A DNA stretch of 64,000 bases, taken from positions 1,798,001 through 1,862,000 of the forward strand of contig NZ_CP079822.1 in the NCBI RefSeq assembly GCF_019334805.1, read 5' to 3'. Positions 34,379 through 45,200 of the stretch are shown here, in pieces (position 1 is the stretch's first letter; every line of letters starts with the position of its first letter). A program made the position numbers and the translations under genes. The notes below the pieces were generated by a model. The model saw only the letters and a program-made list of their open reading frames with translations, had not been told where the DNA came from and did not search any database. This DNA is from Rothia mucilaginosa. GTDB taxonomy: Bacteria; Actinomycetota; Actinomycetes; Actinomycetales; Micrococcaceae.

Positions 34379-35728
34379 TTACGCGGAGGCAGCCGCAGCG
34401 GCGGCAGCCGGAAGAGCCGAGATGATACGTTCCATCGCCTCATCGTCGTGGGCGGCAGAAACGAACCATGCCTCGAATGCGCTCGGCGGCAGGTACACGC
34501 CGGATTCGAGCATGGAGTGGAAGAACGCGTTGTAGCGGCTGGTTGCCGACGCCTTGATGTCGGCGTAGTTGTGCACGCCCGCCTCGGAGGTGCCAAACGC
34601 CACCGAGAAGAGGTTACCGGCGCTCTGGATGGAGTGGTCCACACCGGCGGCGTTGAACGCCTCGGTCAGAGCTTGCTGCAGCTGGGCGCTACGCGAATCC
34701 AGGTGCGCGTAGACGGCGGCATCAGCCAGGGTCAGGGTCGTAATACCCGCCGCGACGGACAGCGGGTTACCGGAGAGAGTACCAGCCTGGTAGACGGGGC
34801 CGACCGGCGCCAGGTATTCCATGACCTCACGCTTACCGGCCAGCGCCGCGATGGGCATACCGCCACCAATAACCTTGCCGAACGTGAAAATATCGGGAAC
34901 CCAGCCGCCGTCCTCGGGAGCAGCGTAACCCCAGTAACCAGCCGAAGACACACGGAAACCGGTCAGCACCTCATCAAAAATGACGAGCGCACCGTTCGCG
35001 TGCGCAATCTCGTGCAGGCCACGGTTGAAACCGGGCTCGGGGGTCACCACGCCCATGTTGCAGGGCGCCGCCTCAGTAATAATTGCGGCAATCTGACCCT
35101 CATGGTTCGCGAACGCCTCACGCACAGCGTCCAGGTCGTTATAGGGCAGAACGATGGTCTCCGCGGCGGTTGCGGCAGTCACGCCAGCAGAACCCGGCAG
35201 CGCCAGGGTAGCCACACCCGAACCAGCCTCGGAAAGCAGCGCATCCACGTGACCGTGGTAGCAGCCTGCGAACTTAATAATCTTGTCACGACCGGTCACA
35301 CCGCGCGCCAGACGAATCGCAGTCATCGTCGCCTCAGTACCGGTAGACACCATACGCACCTGATCAATCGCGCCGGGAATCGCCGCGTTAATACGGTTGA
35401 CCACCAGCTCAGCCAGCTCAGCCTCCGGCGCGCTCGCCGCACCAAAAGACAGGCCGCGCTCAGCCGCCTGCTGAACAGCCTCAACCACCTGCGGATGCGC
35501 GTGACCCAGAATCGACGGACCCCACGAGCAGACCAGGTCAACGTACTCGTTGCCGTCCGCATCGTACAGGTACGCGCCCTTAGCCTTCGCGGCAAACGCG
35601 GGGGTGCCGCCCACAGAATTGAAAGCGCGCACCGGGGAATTCACGCCGCCGGGAATCACCGCGCGAGAACGCTCAAAAAGCTTCTCACTGGTTTCATGAT
35701 GCAGCGGGTGAGTAGAAGAGGAAGTCAT
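34379..35728 (-). CDS. hemL: Glutamate-1-semialdehyde 2,1-aminomutase
   Basis: PLP-dependent conversion of glutamate-1-semialdehyde to 5-aminolevulinate, directly after Hem[33 protein letters not shown] and [14 protein letters not shown] are typical. The PLP Asp lies in [11 protein letters not shown] and the Schiff-base Lys in [12 protein letters not shown]. It has 449 residues from the ATG at 35728, with GAAAGG about ten bases upstream; the in-frame TTG at 35746 overlaps that site. It is placed on the reverse strand at the far end of the locus, opposite the forward hem genes. Confidence 0.95.
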   Translation of the reverse strand: MTSSSTHPLHHETSEKLFERSRAVIPGGVNSPVRAFNSVGGTPAFAAKAKGAYLYDADGNEYVDLVCSWGPSILGHAHPQVVEAVQQAAERGLSFGAASAPEAELAELVVNRINAAIPGAIDQVRMVSTGTEATMTAIRLARGVTGRDKIIKFAGCYHGHVDALLSEAGSGVATLALPGSAGVTAATAAETIVLPYNDLDAVREAFANHEGQIAAIITEAAPCNMGVVTPEPGFNRGLHEIAHANGALVIFDEVLTGFRVSSAGYWGYAAPEDGGWVPDIFTFGKVIGGGMPIAALAGKREVMEYLAPVGPVYQAGTLSGNPLSVAAGITTLTLADAAVYAHLDSRSAQLQQALTEAFNAAGVDHSIQSAGNLFSVAFGTSEAGVHNYADIKASATSRYNAFFHSMLESGVYLPPSAFEAWFVSAAHDDEAMERIISALPAAAAAAASA

Positions 35729-35938
35729 CGTATCGGTGCCTTTCAAACGAGACGGCGAACTAAAGAATTACAAGGGACGACGTGCAACGGGCAACGGAGC
35801 CCGCACGCTACTAACGTCCCGTACCCTAACCATCATAGGCGCTACAGATGAACCGCAGGTGACAAGCACCTGAACGTACCGAAAGGTGACGATAAAACAC
35901 AACAGACAAGTTAGGGAACAGAGAGGATGCGCAACGCG

Positions 35939-37306
35939 CTAACGCAGGTGCCGGTCAGTGTCCAGACGGTTGAGCACCTGAGTGTCCTGATCGAACAGCC
36001 AGTTCTTATCAAAGAGCAGACGCACAAACGCCAGGCCCATACCCAACGCCATGAAAATCAGCAGGGACTGCACGAAACCGCTCGCCGCCGAGTACATGTC
36101 ACCGCTAGCAAAATGCGACATCGAACGGTAGAACGGAACACCCGGAACCATCGTCACCACCGCCGGAACCGACAGGGAAATACGCGTGTACTTGCGCTGA
36201 TGCAGCGGCGCCACAATCTCAGCCAAAATACCCACACCAAACACGGCAATCGTCGCTGCCATATGCGCGGGCATACCCGCCTCCACCATATGAATACGGA
36301 TGGGGTTCGCCACCGCCGCAATCACGCCGCCCCACACACACGCCACCGGGGAAGCGGCAAAAAGCATCGCGAAGCCAGCCGCCGCAACACCCGAGGAAAG
36401 CACCTGCAACACCAAATACAGGGTCGGGTCAAGGTTAAGAGGCGCAGGAGCCGCCAACGGCAGGTGGAAGAGTGAACCCAAAACCCACACCGCAAATGAC
36501 GCACTCAGCAACAACAAACCCACATAGGTTAGACGCGAAATACCCGCCAAAAAGTCCATGCGGGAAATATCGAGCATGCCCGTCACCATGGGGAAACCCG
36601 GCACCAAGAACAGCACCGACGAAATAAAACCAATCATATGATTGTGACTAATCAAACCCGCCGCAACCAGCACATTAACAATCGCAATGTACAGGCCCGC
36701 CGCCAGGAAGCCACACGCCATCCACGTTGCCAAATGGCTCACCCCGCGCTTGAGCAGGGTCGAACGCAAAAACTGGCCGGCACCCGCCGCGAAGAACACC
36801 ACCGTGCACTCCACCAGACCGCCACGGTTCAAGAACGCGAACCCGGCACACGCCACCGCCGACGCCAGCGCCAACATCCAGCGGGTGTACAGAGGCTTCG
36901 CCGAATCAATAAGGTCAAGCTCAGCATTCGCCTCCGCCGGAGTAATCTTTTCAGGAAGCTCAGAAATGAACTTACCCAACTGATCCAGCTTATGGGCGTT
37001 AATGCCCATCGTGCGCTGCTCAGCGACCTCGGTACGGAAATTACCGTCAGTGTACGAAGAAGTCGAAATTTCGGTGAAGGTCACCTGCGCGTGATGCTCC
37101 TTCAACCCCACAGCCTTCGCCAAACGCGCCATCGACGCCTTAATACGGTAGGCGCTCGCACCCGACTTCATCAGGATGCGGCCCAGGCGGAGCACCACCT
37201 GCGACTGCGCCACCAGGTGCTCATGAGCCAGACGGGTAGACCCCAGATAAATACTGCGCGTATTAGTGTCAGGGTACGGCTCGGTAGTGCGGGGCTGATC
37301 ATCCAT
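35939..37306 (-). CDS. ThrE-family threonine/serine exporter
   Basis: A 455-residue inner-membrane exporter of the ThrE type, using the proton gradient. The N-terminal cytoplasmic domain (DUF1212) reads LMKSGASAYRIKASMARLAKAVG and QVTFTEISTSSYTDG. Ten hydrophobic segments follow, with the second half equal to the ThrE_2 module (FVLGVGILAEIVA-like region). GGAAGG lies six bases before the ATG. Amino-acid export is the family role; the actual substrate is not shown. Confidence 0.88.
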   Translation of the reverse strand: MDDQPRTTEPYPDTNTRSIYLGSTRLAHEHLVAQSQVVLRLGRILMKSGASAYRIKASMARLAKAVGLKEHHAQVTFTEISTSSYTDGNFRTEVAEQRTMGINAHKLDQLGKFISELPEKITPAEANAELDLIDSAKPLYTRWMLALASAVACAGFAFLNRGGLVECTVVFFAAGAGQFLRSTLLKRGVSHLATWMACGFLAAGLYIAIVNVLVAAGLISHNHMIGFISSVLFLVPGFPMVTGMLDISRMDFLAGISRLTYVGLLLLSASFAVWVLGSLFHLPLAAPAPLNLDPTLYLVLQVLSSGVAAAGFAMLFAASPVACVWGGVIAAVANPIRIHMVEAGMPAHMAATIAVFGVGILAEIVAPLHQRKYTRISLSVPAVVTMVPGVPFYRSMSHFASGDMYSAASGFVQSLLIFMALGMGLAFVRLLFDKNWLFDQDTQVLNRLDTDRHLR

Positions 37307-37458
37307 GAGAGGCCTTCCGGGTCGTGCTATTCACGTGCTATTCGTGTAGGTGTGGTTCCTTATCTAGCATAGGGGAGAAGCCCAAACGGGGATAGTGTCA
37401 GCCCGTCAGTAAAGGAGAGGTGTTTGAGGATGTTGCCTAGGTTTTTAGCGGCGCAGTT

Positions 37459-38154
37459 TTATCGGCGCACCGGCCAGCGGCCGTCAATGACCTCAGATTC
37501 CTTACCCGGTTGCGTACGCAACCACGCCTGGAAGCTCGCCGCCTGCTCCACCGCCCACTGAATTTGCTGCTCGTGTAGCTGGCGCGCATCCACGTTGAGG
37601 ACCTCGGGGAACTGCTCGGTCAGCTTTACGAGCAGACGCTCCGCCGCCAGGGCATCATCAGCGGAGGTGTGCGCATTCTCCAGGGAGACACCGTACTCGG
37701 CGGCAAGAACCTCCAGGGTGCGCTTGCCGCGCTTACGCGGAATCACGTGCTTATGCAGAACGTACGGGTCGAGCACCACACCGGGCGGTAGCTCACCGTT
37801 AGCAATATTGTGGCGCAGCATCTCGTGGTGCAGCACCGAAAAATCGTAGGCGGCATTGAACGCAATAATCGGCACGCCGTCAAGGTTCAGCGCACCAATC
37901 GCGCCGGCAAGCTCCCACACGACCTCGCGGGCGGGACGACCGTGCTTACGCGCGTACTCGGTCGTAATACCGTGCACGGCGGCGGCACCGGCAGGGATCT
38001 CAACACCGGGGTCAGCCAGCCACTCGCCACGGCGCACCACATTACCCTGAGGATCCAGCAGAATCAGGGAAGCAGTCACGATGCGGGCGGTGGTGACGTC
38101 CACACCGGTGGTTTCAAGGTCAAAAGTGGCGCGCAGGCCGTTCATCCAGGTCAT
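37459..38154 (-). CDS. DEDDh 3'-5' exonuclease (DNA polymerase III epsilon-like)
   Basis: A 231-residue nuclease with the DEDDh catalytic residues: FDLETTG (Asp, Glu), FNAAYDFSVL (Asp), and HTSADDALAAERLL (His, Asp). PGVEIPAGAAAVHGIT is the conserved loop. It could proofread replication or act as a stand-alone trimming exonuclease. The start at 38154 has TAGTCT six bases upstream, implying a leaderless mRNA. It is divergent from the AdnA-like gene, suggesting a shared repair-linked control region. Confidence 0.88.
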   Translation of the reverse strand: MTWMNGLRATFDLETTGVDVTTARIVTASLILLDPQGNVVRRGEWLADPGVEIPAGAAAVHGITTEYARKHGRPAREVVWELAGAIGALNLDGVPIIAFNAAYDFSVLHHEMLRHNIANGELPPGVVLDPYVLHKHVIPRKRGKRTLEVLAAEYGVSLENAHTSADDALAAERLLVKLTEQFPEVLNVDARQLHEQQIQWAVEQAASFQAWLRTQPGKESEVIDGRWPVRR

Positions 38155-38160
38155 GCTATA

Positions 38161-38166
38161 AGACTA
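38161..38166 (-). promoter_or_regulatory. Exonuclease gene -10 box, probably leaderless
   Basis: TAGTCT on the reverse strand, six bases from the ATG at 38154. Confidence 0.5.
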
Positions 38167-38315
38167 ACCCAGCGGCGGTGCAGGCGCGCGCCCGGTCGTC
38201 ACGCGGCTGTGGATAAGCCCCCTGGTAGGGCGACATATATAAGTCACCGGGGCGGCGCATAAGCCACCGACGAGCCCGAATGACAACCGACAAGGTACAA
38301 CCGCGCTACAGCCGA

Positions 38316-38321
38316 TAGACT
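38316..38321 (+). promoter_or_regulatory. AdnA-like gene -10 box, probably leaderless
   Basis: TAGACT followed by six bases (GAAACC) and the ATG at 38328. The TAG of this box is an in-frame stop, so the protein cannot extend upstream. Confidence 0.55.
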
Positions 38322-38327
38322 GAAACC

Positions 38328-41300
38328 ATGACAACCCAACTTCTCACCGGCATCCCCGGAACCGGTAAAACCCACCACCTCACCGACCGCGCCCTGCGCT
38401 ACCTCGCCGACGGGAACGACCCCGCCCGGCTACTCATCCTCGCACCCACCCGCACCGCCGCAACCCGCATGCGAGACACCATCGCCGCATCCAGCGACCG
38501 AAGCCTCTCCGTAGCACCCACCCGCGCCTGGGCCGCATACGCCTTCGACCTGCTCAAACGAGCCCAAACCCGCGGGCTCCTCAGCGGCGTAGAAGGCAAC
38601 CTCAAACTCCTCTCCGGCCCCGAGCAAGACGTCATCATCGGCGAACTACTCGCCAACCACGCCCAAGGCATCGCACCCGGCCCCACCTGGCCCGACGTGC
38701 TCCGCGACGCCCTACCCACCCGCGGCTTCCGCCACGAAATCCGCGACTTCTTCGACCGCATGGCAGAATACGACCTCACCGCCGACGACGTACACCGCCT
38801 CGCCACCGAACACAACCAGCCCGCCTGGCACGCCCTCGCCCAGCTGCACACCGAATACCGTGCCGTGCGAGCCCTCCGCGCCAAAAACGCCTACGATCCG
38901 GCAGTACTCATCAACGACGCCTGCCGGCTGCTACTGCGCGCCCCCGAATTCCTCGCCGAAGAACGCCGCCGCTACGACCTGATCCTCATCGACGACGTGC
39001 AGGAACTCAGCCCCTCCATCTACCGACTGCTGCGCCTCATCGCCGCAGAAGTTGCCCCCGCAGACGCCGCGCACCTGACCGAAACCCACCCCGACCTCTT
39101 CGCTGAAGGCCCCCAGGTTGTCATGACCTACAGCGATGAAGCCGTCGTCCAGGGCTTCCGAGGCGCCCGCCCCGACCTCGTCACCACCCTGCATGCAAGC
39201 TTCCCGAGCATGCGCACCCGCACGCTCACCACCTCGTACCGCCTGCCCGCACTCATGATGCCGCTCGTGGCAGACATTCGCCGCCGCCTGCCGCGCTACA
39301 CCCGGTTCGTGCCGCTCACCGCCGAGCAGGGTGGGGCGAAGAATGGTGTGCAGGAGGGGGTAAAGAACGGTGCGCCCGCAACCTTCGGACGCATCAACAC
39401 CACCCCCGCCGACGAAGCCCTCACCTGGGGTGCCGCCGACGAACCGCTGCTGCACCTGGGTGCCGACGGCAAAATCCTCGACCCCGCGCACTACCGCACC
39501 GCACCCGCCGGTGTGTATAAGTATGCGCTCTCCAGTTCTCAGGACGAGGCGAACCTCATCGCCCAAATGCTGCTCGAAGAACGCATCTACGGCAACCACC
39601 CCTACCGCGAGTCCGCCATCATCGTGCGTAGCAGTGCGGACGTGGCGCGCATTCGCCGCGTGCTCTCCTCGAACGGTATTCCCTCGCGTACCTCCGCGGC
39701 GCTCGTGCCGGTGCGCGACGAGCCCGCCGTACGCCCCTTCCTCGACGCGCTCAGTCTGCTCGTCTATGCCCGTAAGCGCGGCGAGAAGGCGCTCAACCCC
39801 GCCGTGCACATGCCCGCCGCAGAAGGTGCAGAAGGTGCGGAGGCGGCGGAGCGTGGCGGCTACGAAACCCTCAGCGCCACCGAAGCTGAAGAGCTCATGC
39901 GCCGAAGCCTCGACGACGTCATCGCCGAAGAAAGCCGCGCCAACCCCCTCGGTGGCGCGCAGAGCGCCATCACCCTGCTCACATCCCGACTCGGTGGCGC
40001 ATCCAGTATGGACGTGCGACGACTCCGCCAGCAGCTGCGATCCATCGAACTGCAAAGCGGTGGCCACCGACCCAGTGACGACCTGCTCCTCGGTGCCCTG
40101 CTACACCCCGAAACCCTCCCCGAAGAGGGCGTAGGACGCGCCGTGCACCGCATCGCAGCCGTGCTCTCCGCCGGACGTAAAGCACTCGCCCGCCCCGAAT
40201 CCACCAGCACCGAAGTGCTCTGGGCACTCTGGGAAGCCAGCGGCCTCGAAAAGGTCTGGGTCGCCCAGTCGCGCGGCGCAGGCCCCGACGCCGATGCCGC
40301 CCACCGCAACCTCGACGCCATGATTGGTCTCTTCGAAGCTGCCGACCGCTTCGACGAGCAGATGCGCGGCGCCGGTGCCGAGCAGTTCCTCGACTTCATC
40401 GACGCGCAGGACCTGCCCATGGACACCCTCGCCGCCCGCGGCGTACGCCAAGACGCGGTCGAGATTCTCACCCCCGCACTCGCCGCCGGTCAGTCCTGGC
40501 GCACCGTATATGTATGCGGTCTGCAGGAAGGTACCTGGCCCAACACCACCGTGCGCGGCTCCCTGCTGAGTACCGGTGACCTCGTGGATCTGTGCGATGC
40601 GCGCCTCCGCCAGCGTGCCCAGCAGGCAGAACAACAGACGGGGGAGAGTGAGCAGCCGGTGCCGCCCGCCCGCATCCGTAGCTACCCCGAACGCGTGCGC
40701 GACACCCGCCACGACGAGCTGCGCATGTTCGCCGTTGCCGCCACCCGAGCCAGCACCCGCCTCGTGCTCACCGCCGTACGCAACGACGATCAGGCACCCG
40801 GCGAGTTCTTCGACTTCGTGCTACCCACCGACGCGGTCGGCGACTCCACGGACGTGCCCATCACCCGCGTGCGCCGCCCCGCCACCCTGCGTTCCCTGGT
40901 GGCGGAGCTTCGCCGCACCCTCGTTGAGGAATCGATGAACGCGATGCGTGCCGAAGACGCTCAGCACGGCGCACAGGTGCACAACGCACCGGAGGAGGAA
41001 GCGCTCACCCCAGAGGCTTCCGCGTACCGACTCGATGCCGCCTCCCGCACTCTGGCGCGCCTGGCGAATGCGCAGGCACCCGGCGCCGCACCCGACGAGT
41101 GGTGGGGTTTGCTGCCGCTTTCTAGCACGGAGTTGCTCTTTGCGCACAGCCCGGCAGACCACGCTGAACTGGACGAAAACCACGGTGAAGACGGCGAAAG
41201 CCACGGTGAAGAGCCTGCCGAAAACCCCGGTCGCCGCACCATTGCGCTCTCGCCCTCACGCTTGGAAACCATTCACAGCTCCCCGCTGGACTGGCTGGTT

Positions 41301-42188
41301 TCCGCCGCCCGCGCCGAGGCCCAGACCGACCTGTCCCGCTCCCTCGGAACGCTCGTTCACGCCATCGCCGAGGAATACCCGACCGGCACCCTCGAAGAGC
41401 TCCAAACCGCCCTCGACGAGCGCATTAGCTCCCTCGGCGTGCCCGCCCGCAAGGAGGACGAAACCGACGAAGAGTACCGCGAGCGCGTGCCCTGGGAATC
41501 CTACGCCCTCTACGAGCGCGCCAAGCGCATGATTCTGCGCCTGAGCTACTACTACCGTCAGCACATGGGCGACGCCGGCTGGCAGAACCTCGGTGTTGAA
41601 GGCTCCTTCTCGGTGCGTGTGCCCGTGCCCTTCGACCCCGCCGGTGAAGTCGGCGAGCTGGATGCGCTGCTCACCGGTCGTGTGGACCGCCTCGAGGGTA
41701 CCGCCCCGGCGGAGGACGGCACCCGCCGCTACGCCATTGTTGACCTAAAAACCGGCAAGTCTAAGCCGACCGGTGCGGAGATGGAGACGCATCCGCAGCT
41801 TGCCGCCTACCAGATTGCGGTGGAGGCTGGCGCGGGCGAGCAGCTGGAGGATCGTTACCGCGCCGAAGCCGCCGCCCTGGAGGCGGGTGAACCGCTACCG
41901 GATGCCCGCCCTCGGGAGCTGGAGTACACCGGCTATACGGGTCGTTCCGGAGGCGCGGCGCTCGTGCAGCTGGGCGCCTCGGGCGTGAACGATGAGAGCA
42001 AGACTCGCCTGCAGGTTCAGCCCGCCCTGACGGAGCACGATTCGTGGGCGGCTGAGCTGGTGCAGCACGCCGCGGAGCTGATTGCTGGCTCGCAGGTGCA
42101 GGCTCGTCACCGTGAGGGCGGCTATGGGTGCCGTCTGCCGGAGATCTGCCCGATTTGTACGCGCGGCCGTCAGGTGACGCAGCCCTAG
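38328..42188 (+). CDS. AdnA-like helicase-nuclease subunit
   Basis: A 1286-residue UvrD/Rep-type helicase fused to a RecB-like nuclease, matching the AdnA subunit of the actinobacterial AdnAB double-strand-break resection machine. Walker A is GIPGTGKT at residues 8-15, Walker B LIDDVQELS near 225. Further SF1 motifs follow, including EFFDF and RHDELRMFAVAATRAS. The nuclease domain has LTGRVDRLEG then YAIVDLKTGKS (catalytic Asp and Lys). The C-terminus has three Cys, C-x6-C-x2-C, suggestive of an Fe-S site. The N-terminus starts only seven residues before Walker A, so the usual Q motif is absent. The AdnB-like gene starts 94 bases downstream. Confidence 0.88.
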   Translation: MTTQLLTGIPGTGKTHHLTDRALRYLADGNDPARLLILAPTRTAATRMRDTIAASSDRSLSVAPTRAWAAYAFDLLKRAQTRGLLSGVEGNLKLLSGPEQDVIIGELLANHAQGIAPGPTWPDVLRDALPTRGFRHEIRDFFDRMAEYDLTADDVHRLATEHNQPAWHALAQLHTEYRAVRALRAKNAYDPAVLINDACRLLLRAPEFLAEERRRYDLILIDDVQELSPSIYRLLRLIAAEVAPADAAHLTETHPDLFAEGPQVVMTYSDEAVVQGFRGARPDLVTTLHASFPSMRTRTLTTSYRLPALMMPLVADIRRRLPRYTRFVPLTAEQGGAKNGVQEGVKNGAPATFGRINTTPADEALTWGAADEPLLHLGADGKILDPAHYRTAPAGVYKYALSSSQDEANLIAQMLLEERIYGNHPYRESAIIVRSSADVARIRRVLSSNGIPSRTSAALVPVRDEPAVRPFLDALSLLVYARKRGEKALNPAVHMPAAEGAEGAEAAERGGYETLSATEAEELMRRSLDDVIAEESRANPLGGAQSAITLLTSRLGGASSMDVRRLRQQLRSIELQSGGHRPSDDLLLGALLHPETLPEEGVGRAVHRIAAVLSAGRKALARPESTSTEVLWALWEASGLEKVWVAQSRGAGPDADAAHRNLDAMIGLFEAADRFDEQMRGAGAEQFLDFIDAQDLPMDTLAARGVRQDAVEILTPALAAGQSWRTVYVCGLQEGTWPNTTVRGSLLSTGDLVDLCDARLRQRAQQAEQQTGESEQPVPPARIRSYPERVRDTRHDELRMFAVAATRASTRLVLTAVRNDDQAPGEFFDFVLPTDAVGDSTDVPITRVRRPATLRSLVAELRRTLVEESMNAMRAEDAQHGAQVHNAPEEEALTPEASAYRLDAASRTLARLANAQAPGAAPDEWWGLLPLSSTELLFAHSPADHAELDENHGEDGESHGEEPAENPGRRTIALSPSRLETIHSSPLDWLVSAARAEAQTDLSRSLGTLVHAIAEEYPTGTLEELQTALDERISSLGVPARKEDETDEEYRERVPWESYALYERAKRMILRLSYYYRQHMGDAGWQNLGVEGSFSVRVPVPFDPAGEVGELDALLTGRVDRLEGTAPAEDGTRRYAIVDLKTGKSKPTGAEMETHPQLAAYQIAVEAGAGEQLEDRYRAEAAALEAGEPLPDARPRELEYTGYTGRSGGAALVQLGASGVNDESKTRLQVQPALTEHDSWAAELVQHAAELIAGSQVQARHREGGYGCRLPEICPICTRGRQVTQP

Positions 42189-42282
42189 TAGTCGCGTACC
42201 CTAGTAGCCGCGCACCCCCGTTTACTTTCGATATCACTCACCCCGAACCTCCCATGAGAATGATCCATGAGGAAGAGGAATC

Positions 42283-45200
42283 ATGACTGACTCTGGCGCA
42301 TACGGCGCTACTCACCCGGGCGCTCGCCCCGGTACTCACCCCGGTTCTGGCGCCGGCATGCTCACCCCCGCCCAGTGGTGCGAGCACAATAGCTGGCAGC
42401 TACCCAACGGCGTGCTCTTCTCGGCAGAAGCCGCCTCGAACGACCCCGCGCTGAAGCCTGCCGACTACCGCAGCGCCCTTGATATTGCCGAGATGCTCAA
42501 CGGCGTTGACGGTAAGAAGCCGACCCCCGAGCAGATCCGCATGATTGAGGCGGGCCCCGCCCCGACCCTCGTCATTGCCGGTGCGGGTTCGGGTAAGACC
42601 GCGACCATGGTTGACCGCGTGATTTGGCTGGTCGACAACGGTTTTGTGCGCCCTGAAGAGGTGCTGGGTGTGACCTTCACCCGCAAGGCGGCAACCGAGT
42701 TGCGCAGCCGTATGCGTGCCGGTCTGAACACTCTGCGCCGTAGCCGCCGCGTCGCCCCGACCGATGAGGAGCTGCGCGAGGGCATCGCTGACCCGACCGT
42801 GCTCACCTACCACTCCTACGCGAACAACCTGGTCAAAGAGTACGGTCTGCGCCTGGGCGTGGAGCAGGACGCGCAGATGCTTGGCGACGCGCAGAAGTGG
42901 CAGCTTGCCGCGCAGATTGTGCAGTACTGGGAGGGGGAGCTGCCCCTCGACAAGGACGACGTGCCGGTGTCTGCGGCGACCATGATTAACCAGCTGCTGC
43001 AGCTCTCTGATGAGTGTGCGGAGCACCTGGTTGACCCGCAGGACGTTATTGACTTCTGCACCGAGCAGCTGGCGGCGTACGCGGCGGTGCCCGATCCGCG
43101 CCGTGCGACGAAGACCGAGAGGGATATTCAGAAGGTTCAGCGTCTGCTGCGTAACCGCCGGGTGTACGCGCGCATGGCGATGAGCTACGCCCGCGTGAAG
43201 GCGCGCATGCAGGTGCTGGATTTTGGTGACCTGATGCGCTTTGCCGCCCGCATTGCGGAGGCTGACCCGGCGATCCGCGAGGGTGAGCGTGCCCGCTTCA
43301 AGGTGGTTCTGCTGGACGAGTTCCAGGACACTTCGCACGCGCAGATGAGCTTGTTCTCCTCGATTTACGGTGCCGATGAGGCGGCGGGTATTCCGGCGCA
43401 TCCGGTGATGGCTGTGGGTGACCCGAAGCAGTCGATTTACGGTTTCCGTGGTGCTTCGGACGGCCAGATGTTCAGCTTCTACCGTCATTTCCCGACTAAG
43501 CATGTGCAGCCGCTGTTCCTGTCCATTGCGTGGCGTAACGACATTTCGGTGCTGAACGCGGCGAACCACGTGGCGGAAAAGCTGAAGGAAGTTCCCGAGT
43601 GGGTGCGTGCCGCCGACGGCGATATTACCGCCGCTCAGGTTCCTGACCTGCGCCCGCGCTGCGCCCTGGTGGGGGAGCCTGGCTCGCCCGCTTTTGAGCA
43701 GGCTGCCGCGGGCATGGTGGGGCGCGTCGATTTGACGTACCACGACTCTGACCGCGAGGAGGCTGTGGCTATCGCCGAGCGTATTGCGGCGATGCGCACG
43801 CAGGCGGTGCGCGAGTATGAGCGCGCCTACGCGGCGCATCGTTCCGGCGATGGTTCGGTGCGTCCGCGCCTGAAGATGCCCGAGATTGCGGTGTTGGCGC
43901 GTGTGCACGGTCAGCTGGACCCGATTCGTGTGGAGTGTGAGCGTCTGGGTATTCCGGTGCAGCAGGTGGGTTTGGGCGGTTTGCTCTCCCAGCCGGAGGT
44001 TGTGGATTTGGTGTCGGCGCTACGTGTGCTGGCTGATCCGAACCGTTCGGATGCGCTGGCGCGCCTGCTGACGGGTGCGCGTTGGCGCCTGGGCGCGGCA
44101 GATATGCTGGCGCTGGGTGATTGGGCGCAGTCGCTGGTGCGTGAGCGTGAGCGTGCCCTGCGTGAGCAGATGGCGTTGCGTATGCTCGCGGAGGCTGAAG
44201 ACGCCGACGACGCCGACGACGCTGCTGCTATCAACCTGCAGGCGGAGCACCTGCGTGCTGCCCAGGAACGCCTGGACGAAACCCTCAAGGGCGCGGTGGA
44301 GGATTCCTCCGGCTACGCCTCCCTGATTGAGGCGGTGGAGAACCTACCGCAGGACGGCGCGGACGGCGAACCTCTCTACGGTGAGCAGTACCGCGGCCGC
44401 CGTTTCTCCCCGGCGGCGCTGGAGCGTCTGCGTGCTTTTGCCGAGCAGATGCGCGTGCTGCGTGCCGGTTTGAGCGAGGACTTGGGCACGCTGCTGTACG
44501 AGATTGAGCGGACCATGCTGCTGGATATTGAGCTGGCGGTCCGCCCGGGTACCGACCCGCTGGGTTCACGCGCGAACCTGGACGCTTTCCACGAGGTGGC
44601 CGCCGCCTACGGCATGTCGGCGCCGCGTATTAACGCGATGATTTACGCCGGCTCTGACGGCGTGAGCGCGGAGGAAGGCGACCCGGGTGCGCGCCGCTTC
44701 CTGCTGTCTTCGGGCGGCGTGAGCTACGTGATGGGCTTCCTCGCGTGGCTTGAACGTGCCGATGACGAGGAGAAAGGCCTGGCGCTGGGCACTGTGGAAC
44801 CTGACCCGAACGCGGTGCAGCTGATGACCATGCACGCCGCGAAGGGCCTGGAGTGGGATCACGTGCTTCTGCCGGGCCTGTGCGGTAGCGCCACCGGCGG
44901 GCAGACCCCGAACCTGTGGCAGATGTCGGCTAATACGGCGCTGCCCTGGCCGCTGCGTGGCGACCGCGAGTACCTTCCCTCGATCCTTGAGACCCCGGAG
45001 GAGATTACCGCCTTCGAGAAGGCGAAGGACCTGGAAGACTACCTGGCCGAGCACAAGGATGATGCCGCCGAGCATGCCGGCATGGAGGACCGCCGCCTCA
45101 TGTACGTGGCGATGACCCGTGCCCGTAACCTGCTGGCGTTGAGCGCCTACCGCTGGAAGAGCGCCGCTATGCTCCCCCTGCCGGTGCAGCCCTTCTGGGA

